From contig PJRA01000323.1 of the NCBI GenBank assembly GCA_016987375.1, forward strand, positions 1,285,008-1,349,007: DNA of 64,000 nucleotides. The letters run 5' to 3'. The notes beneath the pieces were generated by a model. That model was given only the letters and a program-made list of their open reading frames with translations. It was not told the origin of the DNA and searched no databases. Shown piece after piece: positions 19,978-32,062 of this stretch; positions within the stretch are counted from its first letter, which is position 1, and each line of letters opens with the position of its first letter. The DNA comes from Brachionus koreanus (lineage: Eukaryota; Rotifera; Eurotatoria; Ploima; Brachionidae). Made by a program: the position numbers and the translations under genes.

Positions 19978-22900
19978 TTACTCATCATGATTTAAATTTA
20001 AATTTGAATCAATGTTAACACTGGTATTAATTTTAATGCTGGCCACACTGGCAATATTTGCTTTTTTGAAATATTTTCTCTCAATAGTTCCATCTGGGTT
20101 TACATGTACCAACGAATTCTTGGACCCAGCAGACATATTCTCCGAAAATTGCGGACTTATCTGCATTGGTTTATTAACTTTGGGCAAAGTATTCATTCCA
20201 CTCATGATATCATGGTCGAATCTAGAGGGAGAGTAAACATAAGCTCCGGTTTGAGCGAACGGAGACTTGCATCGGTAATTTTCACCGATAACATTTTGAA
20301 TACTTGGATTTTTGGCCATTAGAACTTTTCCCACATCGACCACATCACATTCTTGAATGCTTTGCGTGTTATTTATTCCGTTCAACTTATTAAAATCATA
20401 ATTGTAATTGTAATCGCTCTCTGTAGTATCTGTATTTGTAGTGTTGATTAAATTTGGAAAATAGCCATTTTGATTTCCAACGAACATGTGTTTGACATAC
20501 TCGGATATTTGTGAGTTATCAGTATTCTCGCTGGTAGATGTAGTTGAAAAAGACTGTGTGTTAAAATCCCTGTAAGCCATGTACTTAGCATTTACGCTAT
20601 TGACATTAACCACTTCAATTTTGTCCATAGGTTTTTTTTCACCTTTCAAACTAGCTTCATTTACTGAAATTTTTTTGCAGTTGTCCAGCTTTTTGGTCAT
20701 AAAATGAATCAAACATTCACGGTTTTCACTATCCAACACGAACAAAGATGCAAATATTACTACAGAGAATATTAAAGAGCACACTGCAAATAGATGCTGA
20801 TAGACCATAGCAAGCAAAGTTTGAGAAGTAAGCGAAGAGCTGAGGAATAGAAAGAGAAATATAGCCATTAGACAATTGAATGGGAGAAATAAAATGACTA
20901 TCAGTAAGTTTTGATTAACCGAATTCAAATCAGTTTGGTTAAATGTATTTTTTTTGCTTTCTTTGTAGCTCAGCATGGATAAGAGCAATACCAAGACAGA
21001 CATTGTGCCTATTGGTAAAATGAATATGAAAAATATTTCATTATAGCTGTTTATATTAAGCCAGCAGTAGACTGATGAAATGTCCAATTTGTATTTAGGA
21101 TAATTTAGAAAATTTACTGTAGCCTGATAGTTTGTGTATATGTCATTTTTGATTCCGAGTGAAAGAGTTACCATAATTAAGGGAGCAATATAGCCGATTA
21201 GGTAATAGAAAACCGGTGTTGAGACTCCAATTTTATTGACATCGCGTAATTCGCTCACCATTCGATACAAATGCAAGCTAATCAAAAAGGTCCAGAAGAA
21301 TGTGCTCAAATTAAAATAATGCTCAAGTATAGATACTAATTTGCAAAGGATTTGTGATTCATTGGCGTTGACACCGATTATGAATATAAGTTGATTGAGA
21401 TAAATGTTCAAGCACAGGTTTAATTGAACCACTTTTAGTGGGCGCCGTGTTTTCTTTAAAAAAAAAAAAAGAAATATTTAAATTTTAACATTTTTAAAAA
21501 AATTATTTTTTTAAAAATTAATTAAATAAATTAAGTTAAATTTGAGCAAAATAATTTTTTGAAAATAAAATGTTTAAGTTAAATATTTGGGTTTTTTGCC
21601 GATTTGATAAAAATAAATTTTTTTTTATTGAAAAATTTTTGACTAAATTCAAATTTCACTAGATTTTTTTTTATCTGTACTCGTTCCTACTAGGTATTTT
21701 TTAAAAATTAATTTTTATTCCACTGATTCACTAAAGCATAAATTGCTTTGCAAGCTTGTACAGATTTTGCAAAGATCTGTTTTTGTTAGTGGAAACTTTT
21801 AAACTATAAATTAAAAGGCATTGTGATTTCTGGAGCAATTGTAAAAATCTATTTATTCAATACGAAATTTTATTTTCAATTATTTTTTAATGAAGACTTA
21901 AAGGGTTTTTGCAAAAAATTTTGGTAATACAAACTTTCAATCAGCTAATACACTCATCGCCAATTAAGGAAAATTTTTTTTTTCAATATAGGTTTTTATT
22001 TTGTTCATTTGTTCTAGAATTCACAATGCTATTTAAAAGTTATTTAAATAAGGACACCAATTAACCCGTCACATATTTCATTTATTGTCACAAAAAAATG
22101 AATTAATTGTCTCATAAACATGAATTGATTAACACATAAATATATTAAAAATCCTAGAAAAATATAACCTGTCACAGATATATATTATTAGTCTTAAAGA
22201 TAAATTAATTATCATGTAAATAACCCAGGAGATTACGAATTTCTATTCAATTCACCTAAAGAATCGATCAGTCGTCTCTATCAAAAACAAATAAATTCAA
22301 CCTCTGAATGGAAAAGTTTTAGCAAGCTTGTTGACAATTTCCTGAAAATGAGAGTGATTAGTCTGAACGAAAAAGACTAGAAACTAAGCACATGCAATTG
22401 TCCATATTGGCACAGACATTTATTCCTTTAGGAAAAATTGATATGACATACATTTTTTATGAAAAATATTTTATCTGATAATTCAAATATTTTTTGATTT
22501 TTATTCAAAAAAACTATAAAAGTTTAAAAAAAATATTTAAATAAGAAAAACCTCAAAAAATTAGAAATTTGATCAATTTGTATGAATCGAATTTTTTGGT
22601 CATCGGAAAATTATTTTTTTCAAAAATTCAATTTAAAATTATTAACATTTGAATTTAAATTTTTAAGAAAATTAACAAAAATTTGCTCAAACCATCAATT
22701 TGATTTACAACAATAATCGAACCAAAATAGGTCTTTGTAAAAATTTTAAAAAAAAAATTTTTTTAAATTTTTAAAAAAATAAGTAAAAACGTTTAAAAAA
22801 ATATAACTTACTTTTATTGATATGATTAGGATCATAGAAATAGATAGAATTATGAGAGACAATCCGACTAGAATACTGAAGCCAATAGTAAAATTTAGAA

Positions 22901-25900
22901 TGTTATTTTTGTTGCGAACAAAAGTGGCCACTGGTGTGATTACAGCAAATATGCCTTCACTATCATCAAATTGACATGTTACTACATTTGAATTTGGCTC
23001 ATAGGACACAAACTTGGCACCAATGCTTGACCAAATTTTATAATCTTTATTTAATCTCACACATATATAATCACTTTTTGAATTTCTAAGATTGTTATAG
23101 GACAAGTGATTTTTGACTGGGTCGTATACTACATCGTAATTGTTGCTTAACAAAAATTCAACTTTTGCCTCGTTCGATTCTTTGTTTGTATTGAGCATAA
23201 AAATATTTGAGACTACTCGATATGTCAGAGTGGACAAGGATCCATGTCGAAGACTCAAATGAATGGGTAAATTGTAAGAGGCTATGTTCATTGAACTGAA
23301 GGCAAATTTACTTCCGGACTCAATGAAAAACCCGTTGCTGGACTTGGGAGCTACATTTTGACCAAATTCCAAATTATCATAATTCAGCGCTAGTTCATCG
23401 CTTAACGTATATTCGTGACCATTTTTGACCAACACTGACATAAACTCACTTATTCGCATTAGCAATTCACTCCATTGTCCAAACTCATTGCTTGTCTTGT
23501 AATTAAACTGATTTATTTTTAATTCATACTTTTTACTCAATATCCTATCAATTATATAGAATATTTTATTAACAAAAAATTTGTCTTGTATGAAAAGTGC
23601 CGTGTTATTTATTTCATATTCAAGTATTAATTTTGTGGCGTTTCTTATTAGCAATATATCCATTGCATACAAACTATTCAAGCTAGTTGATAATAGATTT
23701 GAATTTTCAAAACTAATCAAATCAGTTTCATCCGCATTTTCTGCTTTTGTACATATTCCATTTAATTGCTCGACTAATTTAAATGCCTGATAAGAATTAG
23801 TGACAGTCTCAAGACTAGTGAGTGAATTTAGACTTAGTGATCTGCACTCGGTTAGGTCAACACTGGACATCCAACCATCAGCAGTGCAAGATCGATAGGC
23901 AGTGCCAATCGAACCTCTGGGACATGAGCTATTTGCGATTTTGTTGAAATCAGTTCTGGGCCACCAAGTATTGAATGCATGTGCTTTTGGACATTGATCA
24001 CTCATTATTTGTCTACATTCATTTCCCTTTAAGGTCATTTCAGCAAAAGGTGAAACACATCTATCACACTTTATGCCAGTAATTCCAGCACCAGGCAAAC
24101 ACGTGCACTGTCCAGTGTAGTCTTCACACTCAAGACTACTTGAACCCTCCAGATAGCAATCGCACGGAACACACTCTTCCTCTCCGGACACTTTGTTAAC
24201 TCGCTTATAAAACTTTGGCTTACACTCACATTTGCCTGAACGTTTGTCGCAATCAGGTGAAAAATTTTTTGTCTCATCACAAGCACATGGTCCACAAATG
24301 CCTGGCTCAATGCCCCACCATCTAGCCGGACATGTAAAATTATTTATTGTAACTTTTTGCTTTTTGTATTCACAATACTTGCCCTTAAATCCTTCGGGAC
24401 AAGTGCACTCATATTCTTGATCGACTAGGCTGCAATTTCCTGAATTGTGACAAGCCGATGCAGGACACGAGTCCAACAAACACGAGCTATTTGCATAATA
24501 AACCGAGTGGGCTAGTTTTTCACATGATTGACTTACGTCACATCCTTTGGACACATTAAATGTTTCATAGGGCAACACAAGCTCTTTGTTTAGTTGAATG
24601 TTTTTAATGCATGTATACACACCTGTTGATGATGGATAAAATGATGGACTCTTGTACGCACCAATTGACCATCTATAATTAAATTTTTGATCAAACAAAT
24701 TTTTAATTTGTTTGCTTAGATGAGATTTTTTGAATATTGTATCTAATTGTAAAGTAACATGGCCATCACTTTTAAAACTAAGCAATAAATTAGACCAGTA
24801 ACGATGTGAAAAAAGTTCATTTTTGTTTATTTCAAGTCGGATTTGATTGCGAATATTTTGAGATATTAGAACCAGAGATTTGGCCTTTGGATCATAGTAA
24901 ACAAAAAATTCATTAAATATTAAATTATCACTAAATTTAACATAAACAATTGTTTGATTAGATAGACTATTTGTTTTCTTTAGTCTCAAATTCATTGATA
25001 TGCTAACTAGTTTTTCGCTTTCGAGCACTTTTTCTTGAAATAAAAAATAGCTGTTTGTCTGAGTGTTCAAAACAGGTTCAGCCGATCGACTCTCAACACA
25101 CTTAGATCCATCAAAATCTCCATTTAGACAATCGCATTTCACTTCATTCGACCATATGTGGGAACATTTTGAGCATTGTGAGCCAAATTTTGTCTTGTCC
25201 AAGTCACATAAATTCATTTTTGGCGAACATCCGCGTTTGATTCCATGGCTTACAAACGAGTCATGTTCCAAATCAATTAGCTTGTCATTTATGAACAAAT
25301 TGCTGATACAGCCTTCGAATGAATTTTTTTTTCTCAATCCTTGGCCAATTATTAGAGGACCGTTTAGGTCAAAAAATCTTGAACATGTCTCAATTTGACT
25401 TTGACATTTACTTGGTAAATTGTATGTATATATTTTGCTAATGCATTCAGAGCTATTAGCTAATTGACATGAGTCGACATTTTCTAAATTGTCATCGTCC
25501 AGTAACAAGTAAACAGAGCGTGATTTGTACTCAATGGTCACAGTTCTCCACTTGGCATCTGTTACACTTATTTCATTTATTTTAATTTCATTTACCGAGT
25601 CACCAAGAGAAAATTTAAAATTTAAAAAGTCATTTTCAATCACCAATGAGACAAAATCTAAGTCGTCTTCTAAACGACCATTGTAAAACAACACTCCATT
25701 TGAATTAATGGTCGAAAAAGTTAATTTAAGTTTAAATCTAATTCGATTTTCAAGGCCAGCTAGGACAAGATAGGCACCGGAATTTTCTGGAAAATTAACC
25801 GTTTTCAATTCACATAAATTAGAGTAGTATTGTTTAGCCGAAGGCTCATCATTTCCATTACATTCATCGCACACAAATCCACCCAAGATTAAATTTTTAC

Positions 25901-28900
25901 ACTTTGAATTTCCTCTACACAGCGAAGCAGACATGAACGACTCAGAATTGGAATATAACTTAAATTGATCTAGTTGAGAGCATTTGGATTGCTTGATGTT
26001 TATTTCACATGAGTGACCAGTAAAACCTGGATCGCATATGCACACATAGCTTGATTCTGTACTCATGCAAATTCCGTTTTGACCACATGGATTTGAATAG
26101 CACAGATTAATCTCTGTGTCGCACATTACAGATATATTTCCTGTAAAGCCCAGAGGACATGAACAGCTAAAATCGTGTCTAATGCTTACTGATCGAAATT
26201 GTATTAAAGCCGAAGATAAATAATTAGAATCAGCTGAGTTGAATTTAGATACAGTCGAGCATTTTTGATAGTTTAAGCAAGGCTCTATTGAACATGATTT
26301 GTCTTCATAAATAACGATTTTTTTAATTCTCATCAAATTTTTTAACCTATCCATGTTAGTGTATAAAATTTGCTTTAGAATTGATGATGGAACAAATTTC
26401 TTTTATTTTTAGATTGAAAAAAAAAAATTAATTATTTATTTTTTTTTTTAAATAAAAATATTTTTACATCTTTTTCCAAATCGTAAGAAACCGAAATGCT
26501 CAAGTTGAATCCTGAAGTTTGACCAGCCAAATTGAATAGATGTACATGTGTCTTAAAAAATAAATAAATAATAAAAAAGTTTTTAGAAAAAAGTGGTGAG
26601 GAGAAAATCATCATTTAATTTAAGACATATGTCTTAAATTTATTTTCAATTTATTTAATAAAATTTTTTTTTTAATCACTTCCTCTTTTTTTTTAAATTC
26701 AAACTTAAATTTATAAAATAAAACAGCTTTTTCTTTTAATTTTTAAAAAATTTTAGTAAATTTAAAAAAAATATTTAATTTGTTTATATGACTAAATTTG
26801 ATATTATTATCAAAAATCAGTTAGGCTTTCTAGTGTTAATTCAATAGATTCTATCAAACAATATCAAATAATTTGGTCTTACAATAAGCACTAGATATTT
26901 GAATCATTATTATTTCATTTATATATATAGAAAATAGATGAGCTCAGTTTAATTTGGTTTTTGTTCAGTTGTATTTTATTTTGAAATAATTACGATTAAA
27001 ACCAAAATTTTGAATTTTGAAGCTAACAAAAATGTTTTATCGACATTTAAGGAAGAAATTCTTTAAAAAAAAGAATAATTTTTGTCAATTTGTATTAAAT
27101 TTAAAAATGCCTATTTTTCATGCTTCTAAATTAAAAATAACTTGAACTTAAATTGAAAATTTCTGCTTTATTATCTTTATTATCAACGAGACTGATACCA
27201 GAACCGAGAAAATTAAACAATGCTGATAAGTTGAACAATGAAAAGGCAAAGAGGTGTTAATAAGTCATTAATTGATTTAATTGATCGTTAACAGATTGTT
27301 AATTGATTGAAAATGCACAGAGTTTAAATAGTTAAAAGTCAAAACTGGACGTCTGAATTAAAGAAAATTTATGGCTCTGCTTTAATTTGTTCAAAGTTTT
27401 ATTTCTTTCTACTACTACTCCTATTTAAAAAAGCATTTTGTTCTAATACATTTTTGACAAATAATTTTTTTTTTCAATTACAAATATAAAAATTTTTGAA
27501 TTACCTTTTTAAATTTTGCGAAAAACTCAGCCACCAGTTGAGTAAAATTTTCATAATAGAAATCCATAAATGAATCCAAATACAAGCCATTAATTACCAA
27601 AGAAACACTTTGTGAAATCATGTTCTCTGTTACCATTGTGACAATGAGCTCACATGTTGAATTGACCAAACTTCCACTTTCTTGAATAAAATAATTTAAA
27701 AAAAAAATGATTAGATATTTTTTTAGATTAATTACCATCGCTAATTAGTACAACAAAAGAAGTATTTATTAGATTATTTGAATTTAGAACTGATCTAAGT
27801 GTTATTCGGCCAGTTTTGGGTTCAATATTGACTAGTTGACGGCCAATTTTGTCAGTTACACTTAAATAAAAAAAAATTCATGAAAAAAAATAATAAATTG
27901 AAAAAAAAAAAATTACCTAAAAGTCCAATTGAACACAGGATCATAATTTTGAACCGGAACTCGAGGCGCTTGTTCAGTTAGAAAATAGTTTTTAAAATGA
28001 TTAAAAACAATTTTAAATTTTTTTCCAATCATTGGAAGAATCTTTTTCATTTTTTTAATTTTAACTTGAACAACACAATCGGAATGCAAAGAGCCGGAAT
28101 AAGCTCGAACAGTCAAATTAACACTAGTCTCTAGTCTTCTCTCAGCTACCAGATAAACCCTGTTAAACTTTCCCGATGGCTTTAGTTGGAAAAAATTTGT
28201 GTCAATTAATTTGTAAATTATGTCACTCTGGTACTCTGTGTCGGCTACCCGGGCACTTAGTTCACCGACTACTGATCCTGCAGTTAAGGCCTCAGACGCA
28301 TCAAAAACGTAGCTAGTGTCAAATATTGGCGCGCTTTTCTCACTTTCAATGTACTTAAGAATAATAAAACTTTTAGTAGAGAGCATTGGTGAGCCGGAAT
28401 CACTGGCCAATAGGGTCAAATTGCAGTCTTTGTCTATGAGCGATTTAAGGCGAACTACCCCTGATGATTTATCTACTGAAATAGGACTGTTTGGCTCGAG
28501 TATTGAATACTTTACTAAACTGTTCAAGCCTTCGTCTTGATCTGTCGCTTCGGCGCGCATAACAAAATTGTCTATTTTAGTGTTTGTATAAATAAAGGCC
28601 CGGTAGAAGGGTCTGCTAAAAACAGGAGCATTGTCATTTATGTCCAGTATTTGTATTTGTATGAGAGCGTGATCGGAGCGAAAATTTTTGTCTCGATAGG
28701 ACACACTGGCGTACAATGTGATAGAGTTGTAGTTTTCCCGGTCTAAATAGTTGGCCACATACAAATTTCCAGTTTGATCATCGAGACGAAAGTCGTTGTT
28801 GATCACAGTGGCCGTGTTTAATCGAAATATTACTTGGCTATCGCTGGACACTGTGCTCAGCGAGCCCACTAAGCTGTTTATTGCTGAATTTTCGTTTACT

Positions 28901-30513
28901 CTAAACGAATAAACATCGCTAGTAAAACGCGGAAAATATTTTGTATTAGGAGAAATGGTTATTTCTATTTTTGATATGGAGTAAAGACCGTCTTGCTGGT
29001 CCATGACACGCACATTCAATTCATAAAAAGATTTTTTTTTAAAATTTAAATTCGATTTTTCAAGTGTTAAAAAAACTCTACTAGAACTTTGTCTAATAAG
29101 TGAGAACAAATCTTCTTGATCTTGTTCGAGTGAAAAATCGAGCAAAGAATTGGGCTCTTTGTTGATTACATTGAGAGTAAGCAAAGGCAAACCAATGGCT
29201 GTATCTTCACTAATTGACAATTTATAAATTTTTTTAGCAAATTGAGGCACTAGATCATTTGAGTCCAAAATTTTCACTTTAACTTTGACACTTGATTTTG
29301 ACTTTGAGTCTGTGGCAGTGACATAAAACTCGTATACTTTAGTTCTGACCTGACTAGTGGCTACTATAAGGCCATTGCGCTCTATTTTAAATGGCACCTG
29401 GCCTATTAACTTATAGCCAAGAGGGCTATTTGGCTGATCACGGTCGTATGCTACTACTCGGCCAATTTTCGATCCTATTGACAGGTCCTCGAAAGCAATG
29501 AATTCATAAAATGGGGCAGAAAATGTCACAAAACTTGGATTCCTATTGACTATGTGAATATTCAATTTGGATTTTACTGAACAAGACGGTTGACCGTGGT
29601 CCCGTGCATAAATACTTAGGGTGTAGAAATTTTTCATTTTAAAGTTTAGCTTAGAAACCAGATGTACAGTTCCTGTATTGTCTATTTCAAATGTGTTCAG
29701 ATCGTCTAGAGATGCCCATAGAGAGTAGGCTAGAATGGACGAGTTTGTGTGCCGATCGAAGCCTGTTACACTAAAAATAGCCGGTCGCTTGGTAAAATCA
29801 GTATTTTCGTCCAGACTTATGTTGTAAATGTTCGAGTTTAAAATGGGCTGAAAGTCGTACTGAGACACTACTCGTATACTTACATGACTTGTAACGCTAA
29901 GTTTGTCAGCACTGTTGTCTACAGCGGTTATTTTTAGATCGTAAATATTTTGTTTCTCTGAGTTGAGAGATCGTTTGGCAAATATCTGACCAGTGTCTGA
30001 TTTTATGTGAAATGGACTCGGAGCAGAGTTTTCGTTTATAAGATGGTAAGTTAGCCGACCATTTTCGTCCAAGTCGGGGTCGACGGCCTCGACTTGGCCG
30101 ATTAGAGTGTCTGGTGCGTTGTTCTCGAACACTTGAAATTGGTATGGGTTGAGCAAAAATTTTGGTCGATGGTTGACCGATTCGTCCTGGACTTGGATGG
30201 AAATGTAGCAGTTGCTAAGTGAGCGCTGTCGTTCGTAGCTTGTCGCTTGGAAATAATAGCTACCTTTGGGAATAGAAAGGTGCTCGGTCGTCCTTATTGC
30301 GAGTGTGATGGGATCAAATTCGAAATATTTTGATTGTGGCCGCCAGTCTACGTCTACATGTGAGCCATTAGTGTCTATCAAGCTCAATTTGCCTATTTGA
30401 CTTGCGGCCGCAATTTTTTGCGATATTTTGAATTTATAAACTCTTTGGTTAAATAAATAACCGGAAACAATGTATCCGGACAGGCACATGTAAAACATTA
30501 TTAAAAAATTCAT
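19978..30513 (-). CDS. CELSR: Flamingo/CELSR-type adhesion GPCR (protocadherin-like), 6 exons
   Basis: Planar cell polarity and neuronal adhesion receptor at cell contacts. Exons: 30513-27917, 27860-27736, 27680-27505, 26551-26468, 26399-22812, 21453-19978; all GT-AG and in phase, 8,046 nt, 2,681 residues (vertebrate CELSRs about 2,900-3,300). Order: signal peptide (1-20), about nine cadherin repeats (25-910), EGF with EPCLNYQKC and EGF with NLCYSNPCGQNGIC (about 1030-1120), LamG1 (about 1195-1390), LamG2 (about 1440-1615), EGF (about 1643), laminin-EGF (1690-1800), hormone-receptor domain with TWWPRT (1800-1855), GAIN region, TM1 ending at residue 2190, TM2-TM7 (2198-2432) and a tail of about 245 residues. 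The order is diagnostic of CELSR. Most DxNDN calcium motifs are degenerate; one clean DINDNAP is near residue 630. The GPS site lacks the cleavage His and two cysteines. The last cadherin repeat is very divergent. Confidence 0.95.
22068..22226. repeat. Degenerate 20-22 bp tandem repeat in CELSR intron 5
   Basis: Units begin at 22068, 22087, 22109, 22131, then 22171, 22191 and 22211; approximate consensus GTCACATAAATATGAATTAA plus TT. Clear units include GTCACAAAAAAATGAATTAA and GTCTCATAAACATGAATTGA. One 20-bp slot (22151-22170) is unlike the rest. It lies in the 1.36-kb intron between TM1 and TM2. Confidence 0.55.
26552..27504 (-). other. CELSR intron 3, nothing recognised
   Basis: GT-AG intron with donor AAAAAG|GTAATT and acceptor TTTTTTAAG|ACACAT. 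AT-rich, with no coding or repeat signature that I recognise. Confidence 0.6.
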
Positions 30514-31194
30514 TTTTTACGATTTGATGCTGCCAAAATTGTTCAATAAGTTAACATTCTATTCAAATCTAAATTCTAAATTTGAAAAAAAAATTTTAGT
30601 TTTAATACAAATTGTTAGCATTTTAAAGTTTTTATTTTCAAAAGCGGTAAAATTTATTTTTTTTGTAAAAATTATGTTTAAAAAAAGAAATTTATTTGCA
30701 TTCATCAATTTAACTTGTATTATTTTGAATTATTCGAGATATTGGATTTTAACTGTTGATAAATGTTCGATTAACGGTGTTTACTTTAATGGAAAATTTA
30801 ATTTTGATACAAAAAGATTAAAATAAATAAAAAGGCACTTTCATGACAAGAAAATTTTCAAAATTTTAAAAATGATTTATAAAATTGTAACATTTATACA
30901 ATATCGAAACAGTTAATTTCTTATCGGAATACCAAATAAGCTATCACTATACAAAAATCTATCAAAATTAAATCATATTGATAAGGAAAAATAGTGATAA
31001 AAAATCTACTATGTTCTTTATTTCAGTATAGATTTTTTAAAAAAATTTTTTTGTACCCTTAGAAATTTTCTTTCAGCAAAATATCTAAACAGAAGAAACC
31101 TAATTAAGTTAAATACTTTTCAATATAATTAAATACTGATCTAATAATTAAAAACAATACTGGTATACTGGTTATACTGGTTATGTAGAGCAAA
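30514..31194. other. CELSR upstream region
   Basis: No gene supported. The 100-codon plus-strand opening at 30524-30826 is Phe/Leu/Lys/Asn-rich with no recognisable domain and is probably chance. Any CELSR promoter would lie here, but no core element can be named. Confidence 0.4.
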
Positions 31195-32062
31195 GGATAA
31201 AAAATACGATAAAAAGCGTATACAGCATAGGAAACATTGGCATCATGAATACACCGCTAAAAACAAATATCAAAACCCGCCTTCTGTCGACCAATACTCA
31301 CCTATGGATGCGAGACAATCAAGCTTAACCAAATTCATTTAAAAAAAATTAAAACAACATAATAAAAATTTGAAAATATTTGGACTTTGCAAGAGATCAA
31401 ATACAAAACTGATGGCGGCCCTTAATATGGAACCAATAGAGAGAATATTGGTAAAGAGAAAGCTGTCCTTCATAATAAGATTAGTAAACAACAAATTTAC
31501 AAAAACACTAGTGAACAATATCCTAAATGAAACAGAAGATAAAGAAAATAGAACTAGCAAAAAATCCGTGATAGATGAAATGAAAACCATCCTAGAAGAA
31601 AAAGACAATATAGAAATATGGATAAAGCTTGAAAACAAGCTTAACACTCAAAGGACCGGCAGTGTCATTTTGACACTTTTTCAAAAATTCAAATTTAATT
31701 TTTTAATTAACTATCAATCATACATACATGTTTTAATATTTATTTTAAAGCTTTGAAAATGATCTTTTAAATTTAGTCTTTTACATGTTACAGACTTTTA
31801 TGGAACTAATGTAACATTTAAGCAAATTTTTTGACAAAAATAGCCGGTCCTTTGAGTGTTAACAAAGAAGAAAGCAAAGATGGAACGATGGAGTCAATTA
31901 GGTACCTTTTTAGAGAATCAAGTGAAAAAAACAGTAAAATCCTTGAACTACTCCTCAAATCATATTAAAATAGATTTTATTTTTACTATTTTTAATTTTC
32001 TATTTTTTCTTTTTCTTTTTTTTTTTAACATCGGCCATGAGGTGTTTTCTAAATAAATAAAT
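31195..32062 (+). mobile_element. 5'-truncated LINE, C-terminal ORF2 and 3' tail
   Basis: From about 31195 the plus strand reads like the region after the reverse-transcriptase core of CR1/L2/RTE-type elements (SVYSIGNIGIMNTPLKTNIK, then KIFGLCKRSNTKLMAALN, EPIERILVKRKLSFIIRL), with stops at 31319-31345. The ORF is interrupted at 31645-31858 by a MITE; beyond it the frame resumes (EESKDGTMESIRYLFRESSE) and stops near 31966. A T-rich 3' UTR and an AAATAAATAAATAAAAATAA tail close the element. Only this 3' part is present, as is usual for LINE copies. Subfamily not assigned. Confidence 0.75.
31645..31858. mobile_element. 214-bp MITE, piggyBac type, with TTAA target duplication
   Basis: Perfect 16-bp terminal inverted repeats CACTCAAAGGACCGGC (31645-31660) and GCCGGTCCTTTGAGTG (31843-31858), flanked by TTAA at 31641-31644 and 31859-31862. 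A sub-terminal palindrome AGTGTC-ATTTT-GACACT follows the left end. TTAA duplications are the hallmark of the piggyBac superfamily. No coding capacity. Removing it with one TTAA restores the LINE reading frame, which proves the insertion point. Confidence 0.85.

Noticed and set aside
30524..30826. 100-codon plus-strand frame just upstream of CELSR
   Set aside because: Low-complexity hydrophobic AT-rich translation, no homologous motif; could be chance.
31339..31647. 102-codon minus-strand frame
   Set aside because: Antisense of the LINE ORF on the plus strand, which has clear family motifs.
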